NCBI GenBank assembly: GCA_030248225.1
Contig: JASANE010005281.1
Coordinates: forward strand, 1 to 64,000
DNA from: Trileptium ribeirensis
Taxonomy: Eukaryota; Nematoda; Enoplea; Enoplida; Thoracostomopsidae
DNA length: 64,000 nt
Reading direction: 5' to 3'
Shown: positions 47,561 to 58,670 of the stretch, one piece after another
Numbering within the stretch: the first letter of the stretch is position 1
How the letters are laid out: the number at the start of each line of letters is the position of its first letter
Made by a program: the position numbers and the translations under genes
Notes under the pieces: generated by a model
What the model was told of the DNA's origin: nothing
Seen by the model: only the letters and a program-made list of their open reading frames with translations
Databases searched by the model: none

Positions 47561-50154
47561 CTGGAATCGAATATCATGAATGTCAGTTTTAATGAGCAGT
47601 AAACGGAGCAGGCAGAGATCACTCATACACAAATACATGCACATATTAATATAATGCGTGTAGCGGACATATTTTTTCTCGTTGATTGTCTATACGGACA
47701 ACATAATTTGATGAGTTACAGAACTTTAAACATTGCCGACTCGAACGGTAATACCTTATGTGGGTGGAAGCGGCGGCTATTTTTGATTTCTTATTGGATA
47801 AAAATCGATACTTTTGGATGCTTTCATTTAGAAAAAACAATTGTTATGAATAATGGATGTCAAAGTTCATGAAGAAATGTTAATACAAATTGGTTTAATT
47901 TCCATATGTATATTTGGAAGCTATAAAAGCTGTGATCGTATCGCCTAATCAGTGAGGCAGTAGTTTGGTTTTGAAATTAATGTTACCCGAGTTATAGGTA
48001 TGTTCCCCACTGTGAGAGTATTTTGGTTTTATGTTGATATATTCTGCGTAATAAAGGCAAATGTAAATGTACTGCTTTTTTAGAGGAGGCTAGGGATGGA
48101 AGAAAAGTTTGCTTTCTGATGTGATGTATCAAAAATTAAGTAACACTGGTGCTAATCTATAAAAAATATTCGTACCATTCATCTATGAGCGCTATCGAAT
48201 AACCTCCTTCATACATAGACAATAAAAATGAATGAACCAGAAAAAGAACGATGCTATTGTTCTTTGATAAGAACCACGCCATCATCATATTCATATCGGT
48301 CAGCCAGTACCAAAATACTCCAGCTGGCAACGTCAAGTAATTGAAAAACGCTCAGCTCCTTTCAGACGTGGAAGTGGACGATGATAGGCGCGCCAGATAA
48401 GATTTCCTTGTAAATAATGCGTGTGATTATTTGGACTTCAATAGCGTAAGACATTAACGTACGACGAGCAATACTATGCTCATATACTACTGTGGCCGTG
48501 GAAGTCGTTTATCAGACTAGGCACGCAAACAATTTTAACTTATGCAAATGTGGCTTCGCATGGTATTGTTGACCTGCAGAAATAACTACATATTTGTAAG
48601 GGTGAAAAGAGTTGGCAAACATATAATACCTGATGAATAATCTAAGGATCGTTACCGTCCGGAAACATAAGCTACAGCTACTAACCGATGGTATTTACAA
48701 TAGTCACCAAAAACCACATTCAGGCTGCTACAGTGTGCAATCCAGCGGCAATAAAAATCGAGCACCACAAGGCTGCCGTTGTTCATCACATCCGGCATGA
48801 AATAAACTGTCCAGGACTTAGCAACGCAACGAAGATTAGACAGCTTCTCGGTCTCTTATCCATTATTAAAGTTGTGGTGTACCGGATGGATCTAGGTCGT
48901 CCCGCCTCAGGAACTGTCGAACTATCATCGATAAATCTCTAGGTTCGTATTACGCCAATCAATTTTGCAACAAACCACAAAAACGCGTGCTGTGGCTGGT
49001 ATACCACTTCCTAAAGGAGTGAAATTTTGTTTAGATGGCATATGTCTGATCAGGATAGTAAACAAATAATAGCAATTAGCAAAACGCCAAAAATATAATA
49101 ACCAATACTGTTTCCGGGCAACTGGTTGTTTTTAAAGGCTGACGTTGGTGAAATCGTAACGTGGATACCTGCTATGCAAACGTGTTGATGTTGAGCATTT
49201 CTTTCCAAACATGGCATCAAGGTTGGGTTCAAGCTTTTTAGAATCGACGGGGCTATTAAAAATGGAGAGGGCAGGTTCCTTGAGAGGTATTGAGAGTTAC
49301 TTACATTTATTTAATTTAATATCAGTCGTGTAAGTTTTTCCCGTCCGTCCATAATAACTGAGTCCTGCCCATGCTCTTTTTTACGACGCCCATGAGTGGC
49401 AACATCATAACGGCTCAGGTAAGCTAAAACAACAGTAAGTGCGCATAAGCTAAATGATTACGCTAAGTTTATGTCTTTGTCACATTGTTTTCGGGTTTAT
49501 TAAGGAGTGCACAAAATCCCGCGCTAACGCACAGTACAACAGTGTCTTGGCTTGAGGTTATATATTTACGAAATTAACCGCTGAAGTCCGAAAAACTGGT
49601 AAAAATGCTGCACGGCAGACGTCTCCGGCTGTTAGCCATAAAGACAACAAAAATATATATCTTAAAACTGTTATTTGTATATGCAGTGTTTTATCACGAA
49701 CAAGTATTGAATATTGAAACTTACCGTGTAATGAAACATATACAGCACAAAACGTCAATTTTAAGCTTTCGTCAGTTTTGAATTTTACAAAATTAACGGT
49801 TACAAGGATATCTTTTAATTGAACTTGCCACTGATAGATTTGAAGCTTATCTCAACGTTTTTAAATAATGATCCACTGCGCTACTGAGATCGCTTACGCC
49901 ATCAATTTTTCAACGTTGTACTTTGACAAAAAAATGTTGAATGCTGTTGCTGAATGCTGCTGAGACCCTTTTTGAGATTAAAATATAATCAACTCAGCAC
50001 CTCTAATAAGGTAAACGCACATCAAGATTTTTAGACAAATAACTTGTTATCTCATAGATTTTGTTGTATAGATTTGTCAGATTGAGAAACCATTTTGCAT
50101 TCGAACTGTTACAAATTTACAAATTGACGGTTACAAAACATGGTTAAGCCATAC
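47561..50154. other. Non-coding DNA
   Basis: Opposed frames at 47,646-47,872 and an 84-codon plus-strand frame at 48,688-48,942 have no recognisable domain. Near 49,870 a minus-strand word GTAGCGCAGTGGATCAT recalls the tRNA-like word near 45,105. Confidence 0.4.
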
Positions 50155-50460
50155 ACGCTGACGCTGCGAGGTCTCAGAAAAGACGTAGCTGTGGTCGGCG
50201 AGGTGGGGTTGGGAGGTCATCTTAGGGGGATAGAGGCCCTCGGGGTAGAGGTCCTCTAACCGGTGCTGAAAACAGTTGACGATCTCGTCTCCTCCTCTGG
50301 GGACACATTTTTGTGCCAATTATACCACTTTTTTTGAGAAATTTCACCCTGTTTTTGCCAATATTTGCTGCAGCGGCGCAACAGCAGAGGGGCTGGTGTT
50401 GCGTGGTACAGTCTGGGGTAGAGCAGGCCACTTGAATCCCATCTTCAGCTTGTATGGGTT
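50155..50460. other. GC-rich island, unidentified
   Basis: It contrasts with its AT-rich flanks. It contains GGTCATCTTAGGGGGATAGA and GAGGTCCTCTAACCGG at the left, TTTGTGCCAATTATACC in the middle (a word type also seen at 37,830) and GGTGTTGCGTGGTACAG at the right. Frames on both strands overlap and show no domain. It is probably a fragment of a non-autonomous transposon. Confidence 0.3.
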
Positions 50461-51009
50461 AAGGAGTGAAACACCAAGTTTCTTATTTGCTGTAACTATA
50501 TATTTGCTCATAGTAAACAAAAAAATTTGGAGAGATGTGGCGCTATAGCATTTTGTACACATAAAAATATTAACTAACATAATGCTGCGAAATTTACCAT
50601 GGATAATTGTAGCTCATTGGGAATTCTAGGATTAGTCGTTTTTGTACAATCCATATATAGGCTAGCATATAGCTATATAGGTTTACAAAGGCCACCGAAC
50701 TACGACACTGAAGATATGAAACGACACGTCTAGTTATTAATTTTCTGCACAGCTGGATCTAAAATTTTACGCACCCTTCCATAGCCAATGATTGCCGTTT
50801 TAATTTGATATCCGCTGGCTAAAGGTATATCGAAAAATATTTATATTAAAGGTACAACAGCTGCTAAACATTCCATGCAAAGCAGATCTGCGTGAAAACA
50901 TTGCTCATTGATAACGCGATCACTAACAAAACGCAAAGTCCATGCTTGGTGTTTTTGGTGCCTAAATAGTGTTGACCTTCGCATTTATGACAAAGCCCAA
51001 AGTTACAAA
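50461..51009. other. Non-coding AT-rich DNA
   Basis: Nothing is recognised before the minisatellite. Confidence 0.4.
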
Positions 51010-51345
51010 TTACAGCCATACAGTGATATTACTCATACCAGTAGAGAATTTCGTTTTATGTACCTTGGCAATGTCGAGCTAACAGTTAGAAATATTACAG
51101 CTATACAGCGATCATACTCATACCAGTAGAGAATTTCGTTTTATGTACCTTGGCAATGTCGAGCTAACGTTTAGAAATATTACAGCTATACAGCGATCAT
51201 ACTCATACCAGTAGAGAATTTCGTTTTATGTACCTTGGCAATGTCGAGCTAACATTTAGAAATATTACAGCTATACAGCGATCATACTCATACCAGTAGA
51301 GAATTTCGTTTTATGTACCTTGGCAATGTCGAGCTAACGTTTAGA

Positions 51346-51479
51346 AAAACAGCCAACCAACCAGCTTATGCCGCAATTCTATACGCTCTACATCAACATA
51401 CCAAAAATCCATACCCAACATTACAGCTAACACACACCAACCAAACAACCCAACACACAACACCAACACCACCACCCCC
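51346..51479. repeat. A/C-rich block inside the minisatellite
   Basis: It starts AACAGCCAACCAACCAGC and ends ACACCACCACCCCCT. It has almost no G on this strand and is unlike the 85-bp unit. It replaces part of one repeat. It is similar in composition to tracts at 45,690-45,740 and 57,240-57,370. It may be real low-complexity DNA or assembly/sequencing artefact. Confidence 0.6.
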
Positions 51480-51584
51480 TACAGCTATACAGCGATCATA
51501 CTCATACCACCAGAGAATTTCGTTTTATGTACCGGCAATGTCTAGCTAACGTTTAGAAATATTACAGCCATACAGGATATACTT

Positions 51585-51745
51585 TCTGACAATGTCAATG
51601 TCGAGCTGGAACAGTTGCCCGCGACCGACCAGAGAGAACGGCCGCAGGAGCACGAGAAACAGCAACAGCGACACCCAGAGAGAACGGCCGCGGAGCACGG
51701 AAAACAGCACAGCGACACCACCACCAGAGAACGACCGACAAGCTA
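51585..51745. repeat. GC-rich, T-poor insert with internal 46-bp duplication
   Basis: A segment beginning CAGAGAGAACGGCCGC and ending CAGCGACAC occurs at 51,630-51,674 and again at 51,676-51,719. The two copies differ by one-base gaps (GCAGGAGCACGAG versus GCGGAGCACGGA). The composition is wholly unlike the surrounding AT-rich repeat. Confidence 0.7.
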
Positions 51746-51930
51746 ACATTTAGAAATATTACAGCTATACAGCGACCATACTCATACCAGTAGATAATTT
51801 CGTTTTATGTACATTGACAATGTCGAGCTAACGTTTAGAAATATTGCAGCTATACAGCGATCATACTCATACCAGTAGAGAATTTCGTTTTATGTACCTT
51901 GGCAATGTCTAGCTAACGTTTAGAAATATT

Positions 51931-54900
51931 CACTGCCAATATTTTTTCTAGACAATGTACTAAATATTGGTGGAAGACATATCGGATATTTAATATATCC
52001 GATAATATAGTATTACAGAGTTTATGCTACGATACTTCGCGCTTCATTATCTTAGTGATTGATCGCAATCGTTCCCGTTGTTTATGAAACATTCGATAAT
52101 TACATTGTTTGGGATAACATCATATGTCTGTTCAGGGTTTTTGGCATAAACTGTGTAACAAAGGCGCGTACGGTATGATAAAACATATTAAATGCTGTAA
52201 GATATAAAATATAAGAACGCTTTTATCACGAATCGCTTAGTTGCCAACTTTTCTACGCTTTTTCAACCAATATAATCTCATTGGGCGCAGCGATACAACC
52301 AATTTTGTTCTTTAATTAAAATGAATCTATTGATTTGAACTCACTGTTAAGTACTAGTGAATCCACTGCGTTACTACACCGGGACCATTATCTGTTCAAT
52401 ATGTTTTAAGAGTTAGGTTTCTCTGAAAAATAGTGAATGATGCTACAATGGTTGTGAGGTACGATCGAACGGGCTAAATGATGCTAAACATTTCACGCTA
52501 AATCCCTGCTCAGCTGTGCCTATTATGGTGATAGAAGCGTACTCAATCGAAGCCGCTATATTTGTGGATCACAAACAGCAATCGATTAAATAACGTCTAA
52601 GTTACATTAGGTAGCAGCAGAACTTGTATTATATCAACACAAAATATGACTTTTGTCATCATATGCTTATGCACATAGTCTGATTAAACCTATTAATTGT
52701 ATACTGCTTCCTAAGATTTGACATAGCACCAAAACTTAAACATAAAATCGGACGAGTCATTATATATAAGGTGCAGACGATAGCTATAAAATTAGTGTAG
52801 TTTGCGCTCTGAAATAGTTTATACATATTTTTAGGAATAATTACTCTGTAGAAATAAGTTATCGACTGACCGAAGTACATATCTGTATAAGCCAAATAAA
52901 TACAAATGCGCTGCAAATATTTGAGCAACACACCAGGAAATTTTTCTGAAAATATCCAGTTTGCCTTAGATCCTAGAGGAAGCTTATCCTGATTTCAGTG
53001 TCTGCAATAACCAAATTCTAAAAATCTTCGGTCTTGTTTGTTAAATGGTAGCTGCCATGTTTTTAAAGAATTATTTCCCGGGTAATCGCACAATGATGAA
53101 CATTATTGTGCGGAGTAACTGGTGTGAGAAATCTGACATATTTTGCTTCGTTATTGAACATCTTCTACAAGATCGTATCAAAAATTAGATTACAAATTCT
53201 TCGCGCAACATGACAGTGGTTTCTACTGAAAAATTTAATCTTCTCGGCTATATTGTTTCCGGTTTTGAATCAACGGTTTTAAAATACGGCTCGATGCAAT
53301 GCGATATTTTACGGGACAGGTGCTTACATTCAAATGTCATATTTCCTTGTCCAGTGATTTTAGTAATACATTTGATATTTTAATTTTAAACTAAAACGAT
53401 CAAAAAATGTGCGTTGTACTGGAGCGGATAAGTGTTACATCACATCAGCCATTTATCGTGTGTCTATATTTTAATATTGAGCGGTCAAACTATCCATGCT
53501 GCATATGTTAGTAGAGTGATGATGCTTACTTACGGTAGAATATTGATAGCTGTGTTACTAAGATGGTTACAATTTCCGAAATAGTGCAACTTAAAAATGT
53601 CACATCAGATTGGCGATTGAACAGGCAGCATCCAAAATTGATAGCATTAGACCCGTTTGCCCAGGTTTGAGAAATTATTTCTTACACCGTCTCAAATGGA
53701 TTCGCATGAAAAGAATTCGTCGTCTTTTAATTGGTGTTTCTTTGGCGAATTTTGTGTTCGGGTTGTACGAAGTGCTGCTCCATTAAATTGAAGTTGCAAC
53801 TAGGAAAACGAAAATAGCACTCTTAACTGAAACGTCCTGAAAGTTTACAACTGTTTTAGATACACCTTGCAGCAGGTATAGTTTGAGTTTTACTAGGACG
53901 TTGAAGAGTATTATCTCTCAATACCAATGGAATTAGAAATATATGTTTGGTGCAAAATAAATACGCGCAAAGCACTTTTGCTACAACAACGTTTACTCCC
54001 TGCTTATAAAACTGAGAAATGCTGGTTTTCAAATATTTCTTGATGGCATCACAAAATTTACTATATATATCTGCATGCTTCATCGTATGGGCGAAAGGAA
54101 ATACCGAGTTTTGAAAATTTGTATTTCGTTCTACAATGAGCAAAATGGTTAGCCGCTCTTGTCTGCTCAAGCGTAGAAACAATTGCAGATTATTTCCAAA
54201 TTTTAAAGCAATCTTTGTATCACTATTGTCAAAGGTGCACAAGGAAGAGTATGGCACTTCTTTGCTCTGTACTCTTCACCTACGTAGATGTCACGAGTAA
54301 CTCTATTTATACTCCTCTCCCGCCCTACAGCTTTGCAGCGTGCCGTGAAGCCGGAGTTTAGAGGGAGTCAGTTGAACCTAAGACAGCCGCCCAGCCGACT
54401 TTCATAAAAACTGGGGGTCTCAAATATCGCATCCTGCAAAACTGTGGGTGTAATTTCTGAAAATGTGTTTTGGCTGCCTAGAAATGTTTGTGGGTAAGGC
54501 TAAAAACGACCGTCTGACATTTAACACGGGTTACCACTAGAGAAATGGAAAGATTCTTTTATAGGTTTTAGTTTTAGTAAAGGTTGTATTATAAACGAAG
54601 CGTGTTCTGAATGGTAAAGTAGAAGGCAAAAGTGCTATCAAACTTTCAAAATTTGGCCTCCAAATTTCACTTAAATTTTCCTGCAATTTGTGATGAAAAA
54701 AATGGCAGATTGTTTGTCTTTAAACTTTGAATGTGCATTTTTGCATTACTGATTAACTGATTAACTTTTATTCCAAAAATTTTAAGTACCTGTTTTATTT
54801 TTTGTTTTTCTAAAGTTTTGACATTTTTCGAACGCTCAAAGTATTGAAATCAAGGAAAATGTATTTAAAATTTATTCTATTTTGATCAAGTTTTGAACGA

Positions 54901-55849
54901 ATAATTTAATCATAGAATTTGAACGTGCGATCACTTTTATTTAATCATGATTATATCTTTAAGTTCAAACGGTGCTAATGTTTCGATTTCTAAATATTCA
55001 AGCATGATTATATTTATTCGCAACGAGCTGCTTCGTTATATATACATGTACGGTTAATGCATAAATAGATTAAAACATGATTCGTCTCAAGTGAGACTTC
55101 GTTAAAATTCATGTCTTCATTTCGTAGCTTTCGCATTGTATATCACATATGAACGAATGCCTTCAAAACCCTGTTACAAGCCGAATGATTGCAACGAGTA
55201 GTGAAGTTGAAGCTCGGTATTCGCACTCGGTTTTACAAGAAACTAAAAGCATTAATCATTGTTGATGACGTTTAGAAAAATGCACCAAATCTACCAATAA
55301 GCGGTGCTAAAAATGATGCTGACAATACCAGTAGTAGCAGGAACGAGTGATCTGAGTATTTCTAAGAACGATGCCAACTCCAGTATACGCTTGGAGAAGG
55401 CGATCATCGATTTGGCAGAATTACACAACTCAGCACTGTCACAATTGCATGAAATTCCTCGAGCGTCCACTATATCCGGTACAACGATTTGTTTTTCGCG
55501 GCATCCAATTTCGCCTTTGTAATATTTTCGACAGCCTTTTTTTATCCATAGCTTATCTGAAATAAGATATAATATTGTTATTTGGGTGCACTCTGGGTTC
55601 TTAGGCGAGATAGCAAACGTTTATTCGACAGGACATTTTTCACCATTATATGTGTAAGTAGAACGGTAGTTGACCCGTTTGGATTTAGAACATTAAACAT
55701 AATGTAGTTGGAAATGGTAAAATGTTTCAGCTAACGCGCTGAATTTTGTTTTTCAGCTAGATGCTTCGCTGGGGATGTTAGATTTAACAGCGTCACTGTT
55801 AATTACTGGCTAACGAGTACAAAATATGTAATTACATCACATCCGATAG
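51931..55849. other. Non-coding AT-rich DNA
   Basis: The longest frame outside recognised transposons is here: 133 codons on the minus strand (53,856-54,257). It has no domain I recognise, no signal peptide, and is within the range expected by chance in AT-rich DNA of this size. At 54,640-54,920 CAAAATTTGG-type words recall the MITE interior at 11,580-11,770. Confidence 0.4.
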
Positions 55850-56990
55850 CAGTGCTGTAGCCAGGATTTTTGATTGGGAGGGGTCCTGTAAATTTTCATC
55901 TGTGACATCATTTACCCTGGGCATAAATCACAGTCCGCAGCAATCTGTGCTTCTTGTTTACATCATAGTTCTCTGTGACTACGAATACGCGGATAGAACT
56001 AAGCGAACTGAAACGATGTAGTTCTAGGGTACAGTAAAGGCTGGGATTTTGCACAGAATACTGATTTATTGACCATTCGTCACGGAGCGTGATTAAAACT
56101 GCATATTAGTTTTTTCGAAAAAACTTCAAGAACGTTTGAATTTCACAATGCTTAATGAAAGATATCAGTCATAAATCAAAACTTTAAGTTCAGAACATAA
56201 CCGTTCCACCTAATTACACTACAAAATAAAGTCAAGACGTCGGGCTGCTGCTGTGGCAAAACTATCGATAACGGCGTCAACTGTCGGTGTATCGGTGCGA
56301 TGAACTTCTAGCAGAATGAGAGATTCAAGTCTTTGGTTGTCCATTGTGCTTCTTATTGTCGAGAGAGTTCTTTCGAGTTTAGAGAAAAGTCTCTCGTCAT
56401 CTGCCGTTATCACTTGAATCGTACCTAGCAGCTGAACCGATGACGAAATATTTGGATAAGCGCTACAGTGGTCCAATGTGGAAAGAACTGTCGTCGGACG
56501 TTCAGAAACATCAACAGCTTGTCATTTGTGGTGCCAGAATCGATATTCGCCCTTGACAACTGTCACTGGATCCGGCAGCAAATCACAGTAAACATTCACT
56601 GCATCTTGCTATTTTGCCCACTCCTTGTCCTTCGATCATCTTCTTCACTGATGCAGGACAATAACATGCCCGCTCGTTTACGCTGCACTGAAAAAACGAC
56701 AGTTTCTTTTATCACATCCTGTGCGTGCTCGATAGTTGGAATTTTTAGTCTGTGCAGCGCACAAATTTAAACGGCGCATAGCACAGTGAAAATACTGAGC
56801 TTTCTTGGCCTGAGCAAGAAATGTTGCAGCTGCTCCAACTCGTTCACTTGCCAAGGAGGCAGCACCATCATATCCTTGTCCGACATACGTCGATAATTCC
56901 AAATCTATCACTCCTACGATCTGAAGTAATGCTTCACCGACTGAAACGCCAGAAAGGAGAACTTTAGATCCATCTGTTGTGGCCTTTTTT
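55850..56990 (-). mobile_element. Degraded hAT transposon (ZMYM1/52-kDa-repressor type)
   Basis: One end is visible: CAGTGCTGTAGCCAGGATTT then GGGAGGGGTCC at 55,850-55,887. This resembles the 'CAGTGGCGTAGCCAGG...GGGGG' termini common to invertebrate hAT-like elements. About 330 bp inside it lies the stop of a minus-strand hAT transposase relic. The other end was not found before the GC-rich block at 57,000, so the element is 5'-truncated. The eight bases before the end (TCCGATAG) could be a target-site duplication, but the partner copy was not seen. Confidence 0.65.
56219..56980 (-). pseudogene. hAT-family transposase relic
   Basis: On the minus strand, at 56,980-56,760, reads TDGSKVLLSG and then LELSTYVGQGYDGAASLASE, YFHCAMRRLNL. 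This matches the 'GQGYDGAxxMSG...YxHCxxHxLNL' block of ZMYM1/52-kDa-repressor-like hAT proteins. After frame changes at about 56,745 and 56,620, and a stop (TGA) at about 56,537, the C-terminal dimerisation domain is recognisable: ITADDERLFSKLERTLSTIR and STMDNQRLESLILLEVHR (about 56,420-56,300), equivalent to 'ERxFSxLkrIKtyLRstMxxeRLsxLallxih'. Roughly the middle third of the protein is missing. It would have been a DNA cut-and-paste enzyme and is not functional. Confidence 0.88.
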
Positions 56991-57171
56991 GGCCGTGGGG
57001 TCCGCGCCCCCCGCCCTCAGACAGTACGCCCAGGTGGGGGGATTTGGGGCGGAGCTGCTATGTGGGGCGCATTCTGCTAACGCAGCCTGGAGTGTATTAT
57101 AGGGACACCGTGTAGTATATAGGAGGGTAGTGGATTCTCGCCCCGAAACGTAAACAAAGACAACTTCAAAG
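56991..57171. other. GC-rich block between the hAT relic and the BEL/Pao element
   Basis: G/C-rich words (GGTCCGCGCCCCCCGCCC, GGTGGGGGGATTTGGGGCGG) lead into GGATTCTCGCCCCGAAACG. It may be part of a BEL/Pao 5' LTR or leader, or of the lost hAT end. I cannot decide. Confidence 0.3.
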
Positions 57172-57370
57172 ATCATCAAAAAAAACAAAACAGCACAAAG
57201 AAGGAAAGAAGAGAGAGGCGGAAAAAAAAAGAAAAACAACACACTCACCGACCCGCACCGGACGAAGGAACCACCAACCAACCCAACGAAAACAAAAAAT
57301 CCACACAACACCACCCACACCACACCCCCAACCCACCACCCACACACACAAAAAAAAAACACCAAACCAA
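57172..57370. repeat. A/C-rich low-complexity tract
   Basis: About 200 bp with almost no T on this strand: A-rich (AAAAAAAACAAAACAGCAC), then A/G-rich (GAAGGAAAGAAGAGAGAGGC), then A/C-rich (CACCACCCACACCACACCCC, ACACACACAAAAAAAAAAC). It ends sharply at ordinary sequence at 57,371. The long minus-strand frames here (Trp/Cys/Val/Phe-rich) are composition artefacts. Confidence 0.75.
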
Positions 57371-57512
57371 ACTGGCGGATTTGATTACGTAACAAGCTGT
57401 TACATATTAATTATGTCGAAAATAGTTTAAGTTAAAACGAATTTAACGATTTTTTGTTTAGTGGTTATAACAACATCGGTTTACATTCCAAATTAACTAT
57501 TTGTTATTCGGA
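57371..57512 (+). other. Untranslated leader of the BEL/Pao element
   Basis: AT-rich sequence without an ATG-led frame, ending at the gag start codon. A TTTAGTGGTTATAAC word at about 57,457 sits roughly where a primer-binding site might be, but I could not match it to a tRNA 3' end. Confidence 0.35.
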
Positions 57513-58670
57513 ATGGAAGGCACAATCAAATTGCGTATAAAACAAAGAGGGGCACTAAGAGCAAACATTAGTAATGAAATTAAGGACTTAACTGCGGAAC
57601 CAAACCCTAGTGATATAGAAAGCGCGGATCGCATACAATCTTCAATTACAAAGGTGAATGACTACAGGACACGTTCGTCTGCTTTAAATAATGATATATT
57701 GGCTGCAGTTGTTAGCGATGATGATATGACATCAGAAATCGAAGGCTCCGGTTACGTCGACGATTCTATTCTGGAGACAGTTGCTATATTTTCCGCCCGT
57801 CTCGACACTTTCTGGAAAACGCCCCAAAAAGTAGACAGTACTATCCCAACTGAATTTAACACATCAAAGCAGTTAGCTAGTGAATTTAAACCATCGGTAC
57901 AGCTGCCTAAGTTACAGATTACTAAGTATGGGGGAGATCTATTAAAATGTCAAGAATTCTGGGACCAATTTCGTTCGACGATCCATGATAATCATGATCT
58001 AACTACAATTGATAAGTATAAATACCTTCGCAGCTATTTGGTCGCAGATGCACTGCGCCTCATTGAAGGCTATCAATTAACTGCAGATAATTACGGTCCA
58101 GTGGTTGACGCTTTAACAGAACGGTTTGGTAATACGCAGTTCGCTATTAATGCACATTTCGACGCTCTTTTAGCAATTCCCATAGCCTCTCACGAAATAT
58201 GCCAACCTCAAAAACCATATGACGATAGTGAACGACATATTAGGAGCTTGATAGCGTTAGGCTCGGCAGAAGAAACCTTCGGCCAAGTTTTTACCCCGAT
58301 AATTCCTTCTAAACTCCCAGTTTACGTTAAAATGAAATTGTATCGCAAGATTGGTACAAATACCTGGACATTGTCCAGTCTAAGAGAACTACTTAAGGAG
58401 GAGATTCGCGCAAGAGATATGAATCAACGTTCAGTGGGTGGCCACACAAAAGTTGACACTAGCCATCGTGAAAGTACTAGTAAGTTTCGCCGTAATATAA
58501 AGGAAAACAGCCTCGCATGGGAAGCTCGTCGGCGCTCATTGCAAATACCCCCAATCGAACCGTTCGGTGCAGCTTCTGTAGTGAACGACACTACACAGAT
58601 CAGTGCAAACGGTATCCAGACATCCAATCGCATCGTCAACAAATACAGGGTAGATGCCAAATCTGCCTAA
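57513..58670 (+). CDS. BEL/Pao Gag (matrix/capsid)
   Basis: The ORF opens with an ATG at 57,501 and a second at 57,513. I choose 57,513 (MEGTIKLRIKQRGALRANIS) because BEL/Pao Gags typically start near a basic 'LxxxRgxLRxxxxxxI' helix. An acidic linker follows (residues about 70-90). The conserved DUF1759-type region is at about residues 130-300: LPKLQITKYGGDLLKCQEFW, DKYKYLRSYLVADALRLIEG, LTERFGNTQFAINAHFDAL, then LPVYVKMKLYRKIGTNTWTL and the SLRELLKEEIRARD helix. The zinc knuckles are not in this frame: the last 35 residues or so are off-frame, and the true continuation is in the -1 frame from about 58,560. Gag would assemble the cytoplasmic particle. Confidence 0.88.
   Translation: MEGTIKLRIKQRGALRANISNEIKDLTAEPNPSDIESADRIQSSITKVNDYRTRSSALNNDILAAVVSDDDMTSEIEGSGYVDDSILETVAIFSARLDTFWKTPQKVDSTIPTEFNTSKQLASEFKPSVQLPKLQITKYGGDLLKCQEFWDQFRSTIHDNHDLTTIDKYKYLRSYLVADALRLIEGYQLTADNYGPVVDALTERFGNTQFAINAHFDALLAIPIASHEICQPQKPYDDSERHIRSLIALGSAEETFGQVFTPIIPSKLPVYVKMKLYRKIGTNTWTLSSLRELLKEEIRARDMNQRSVGGHTKVDTSHRESTSKFRRNIKENSLAWEARRRSLQIPPIEPFGAASVVNDTTQISANGIQTSNRIVNKYRVDAKSA

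Larger units (their letters stand above)
51010..51930 (+). repeat. 85-bp minisatellite, interrupted twice
   Basis: Units begin TTACAGCTATACAGCGATCA and end GAGCTAACGTTTAGAAATA. Unit starts at 51,010, 51,095, 51,180 and 51,265 give an exact 85-bp period. Further units start at about 51,479, 51,562 (truncated), 51,759 and 51,844. Units differ by single substitutions (for example AACGTTTAG, AACATTTAG, AACAGTTAG). Two unrelated blocks break the array at 51,346-51,479 and about 51,585-51,745. Since 85 is not a multiple of three, the array is not coding. Confidence 0.95.

Noticed and set aside
48626..48672. CTGATGA...GGAAAC as a hammerhead ribozyme
   Set aside because: No plausible stem II joins the two parts.
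51313..51549. 78-codon ORF through the minisatellite
   Set aside because: The 85-bp unit shifts frame at each repeat, so the ORF exists only because of the A/C-rich insert.
53856..54257. 133-codon minus-strand ORF as a host gene
   Set aside because: It is the longest non-transposon frame, but no domain, splice context or compositional shift supports it. One frame of this length is about what chance gives in 64 kb of AT-rich DNA.
56964..57395. 143-codon minus-strand ORF rich in Phe, Val, Gly and Cys
   Set aside because: It is the reverse complement of an A/C-rich low-complexity tract, so composition alone keeps it open.
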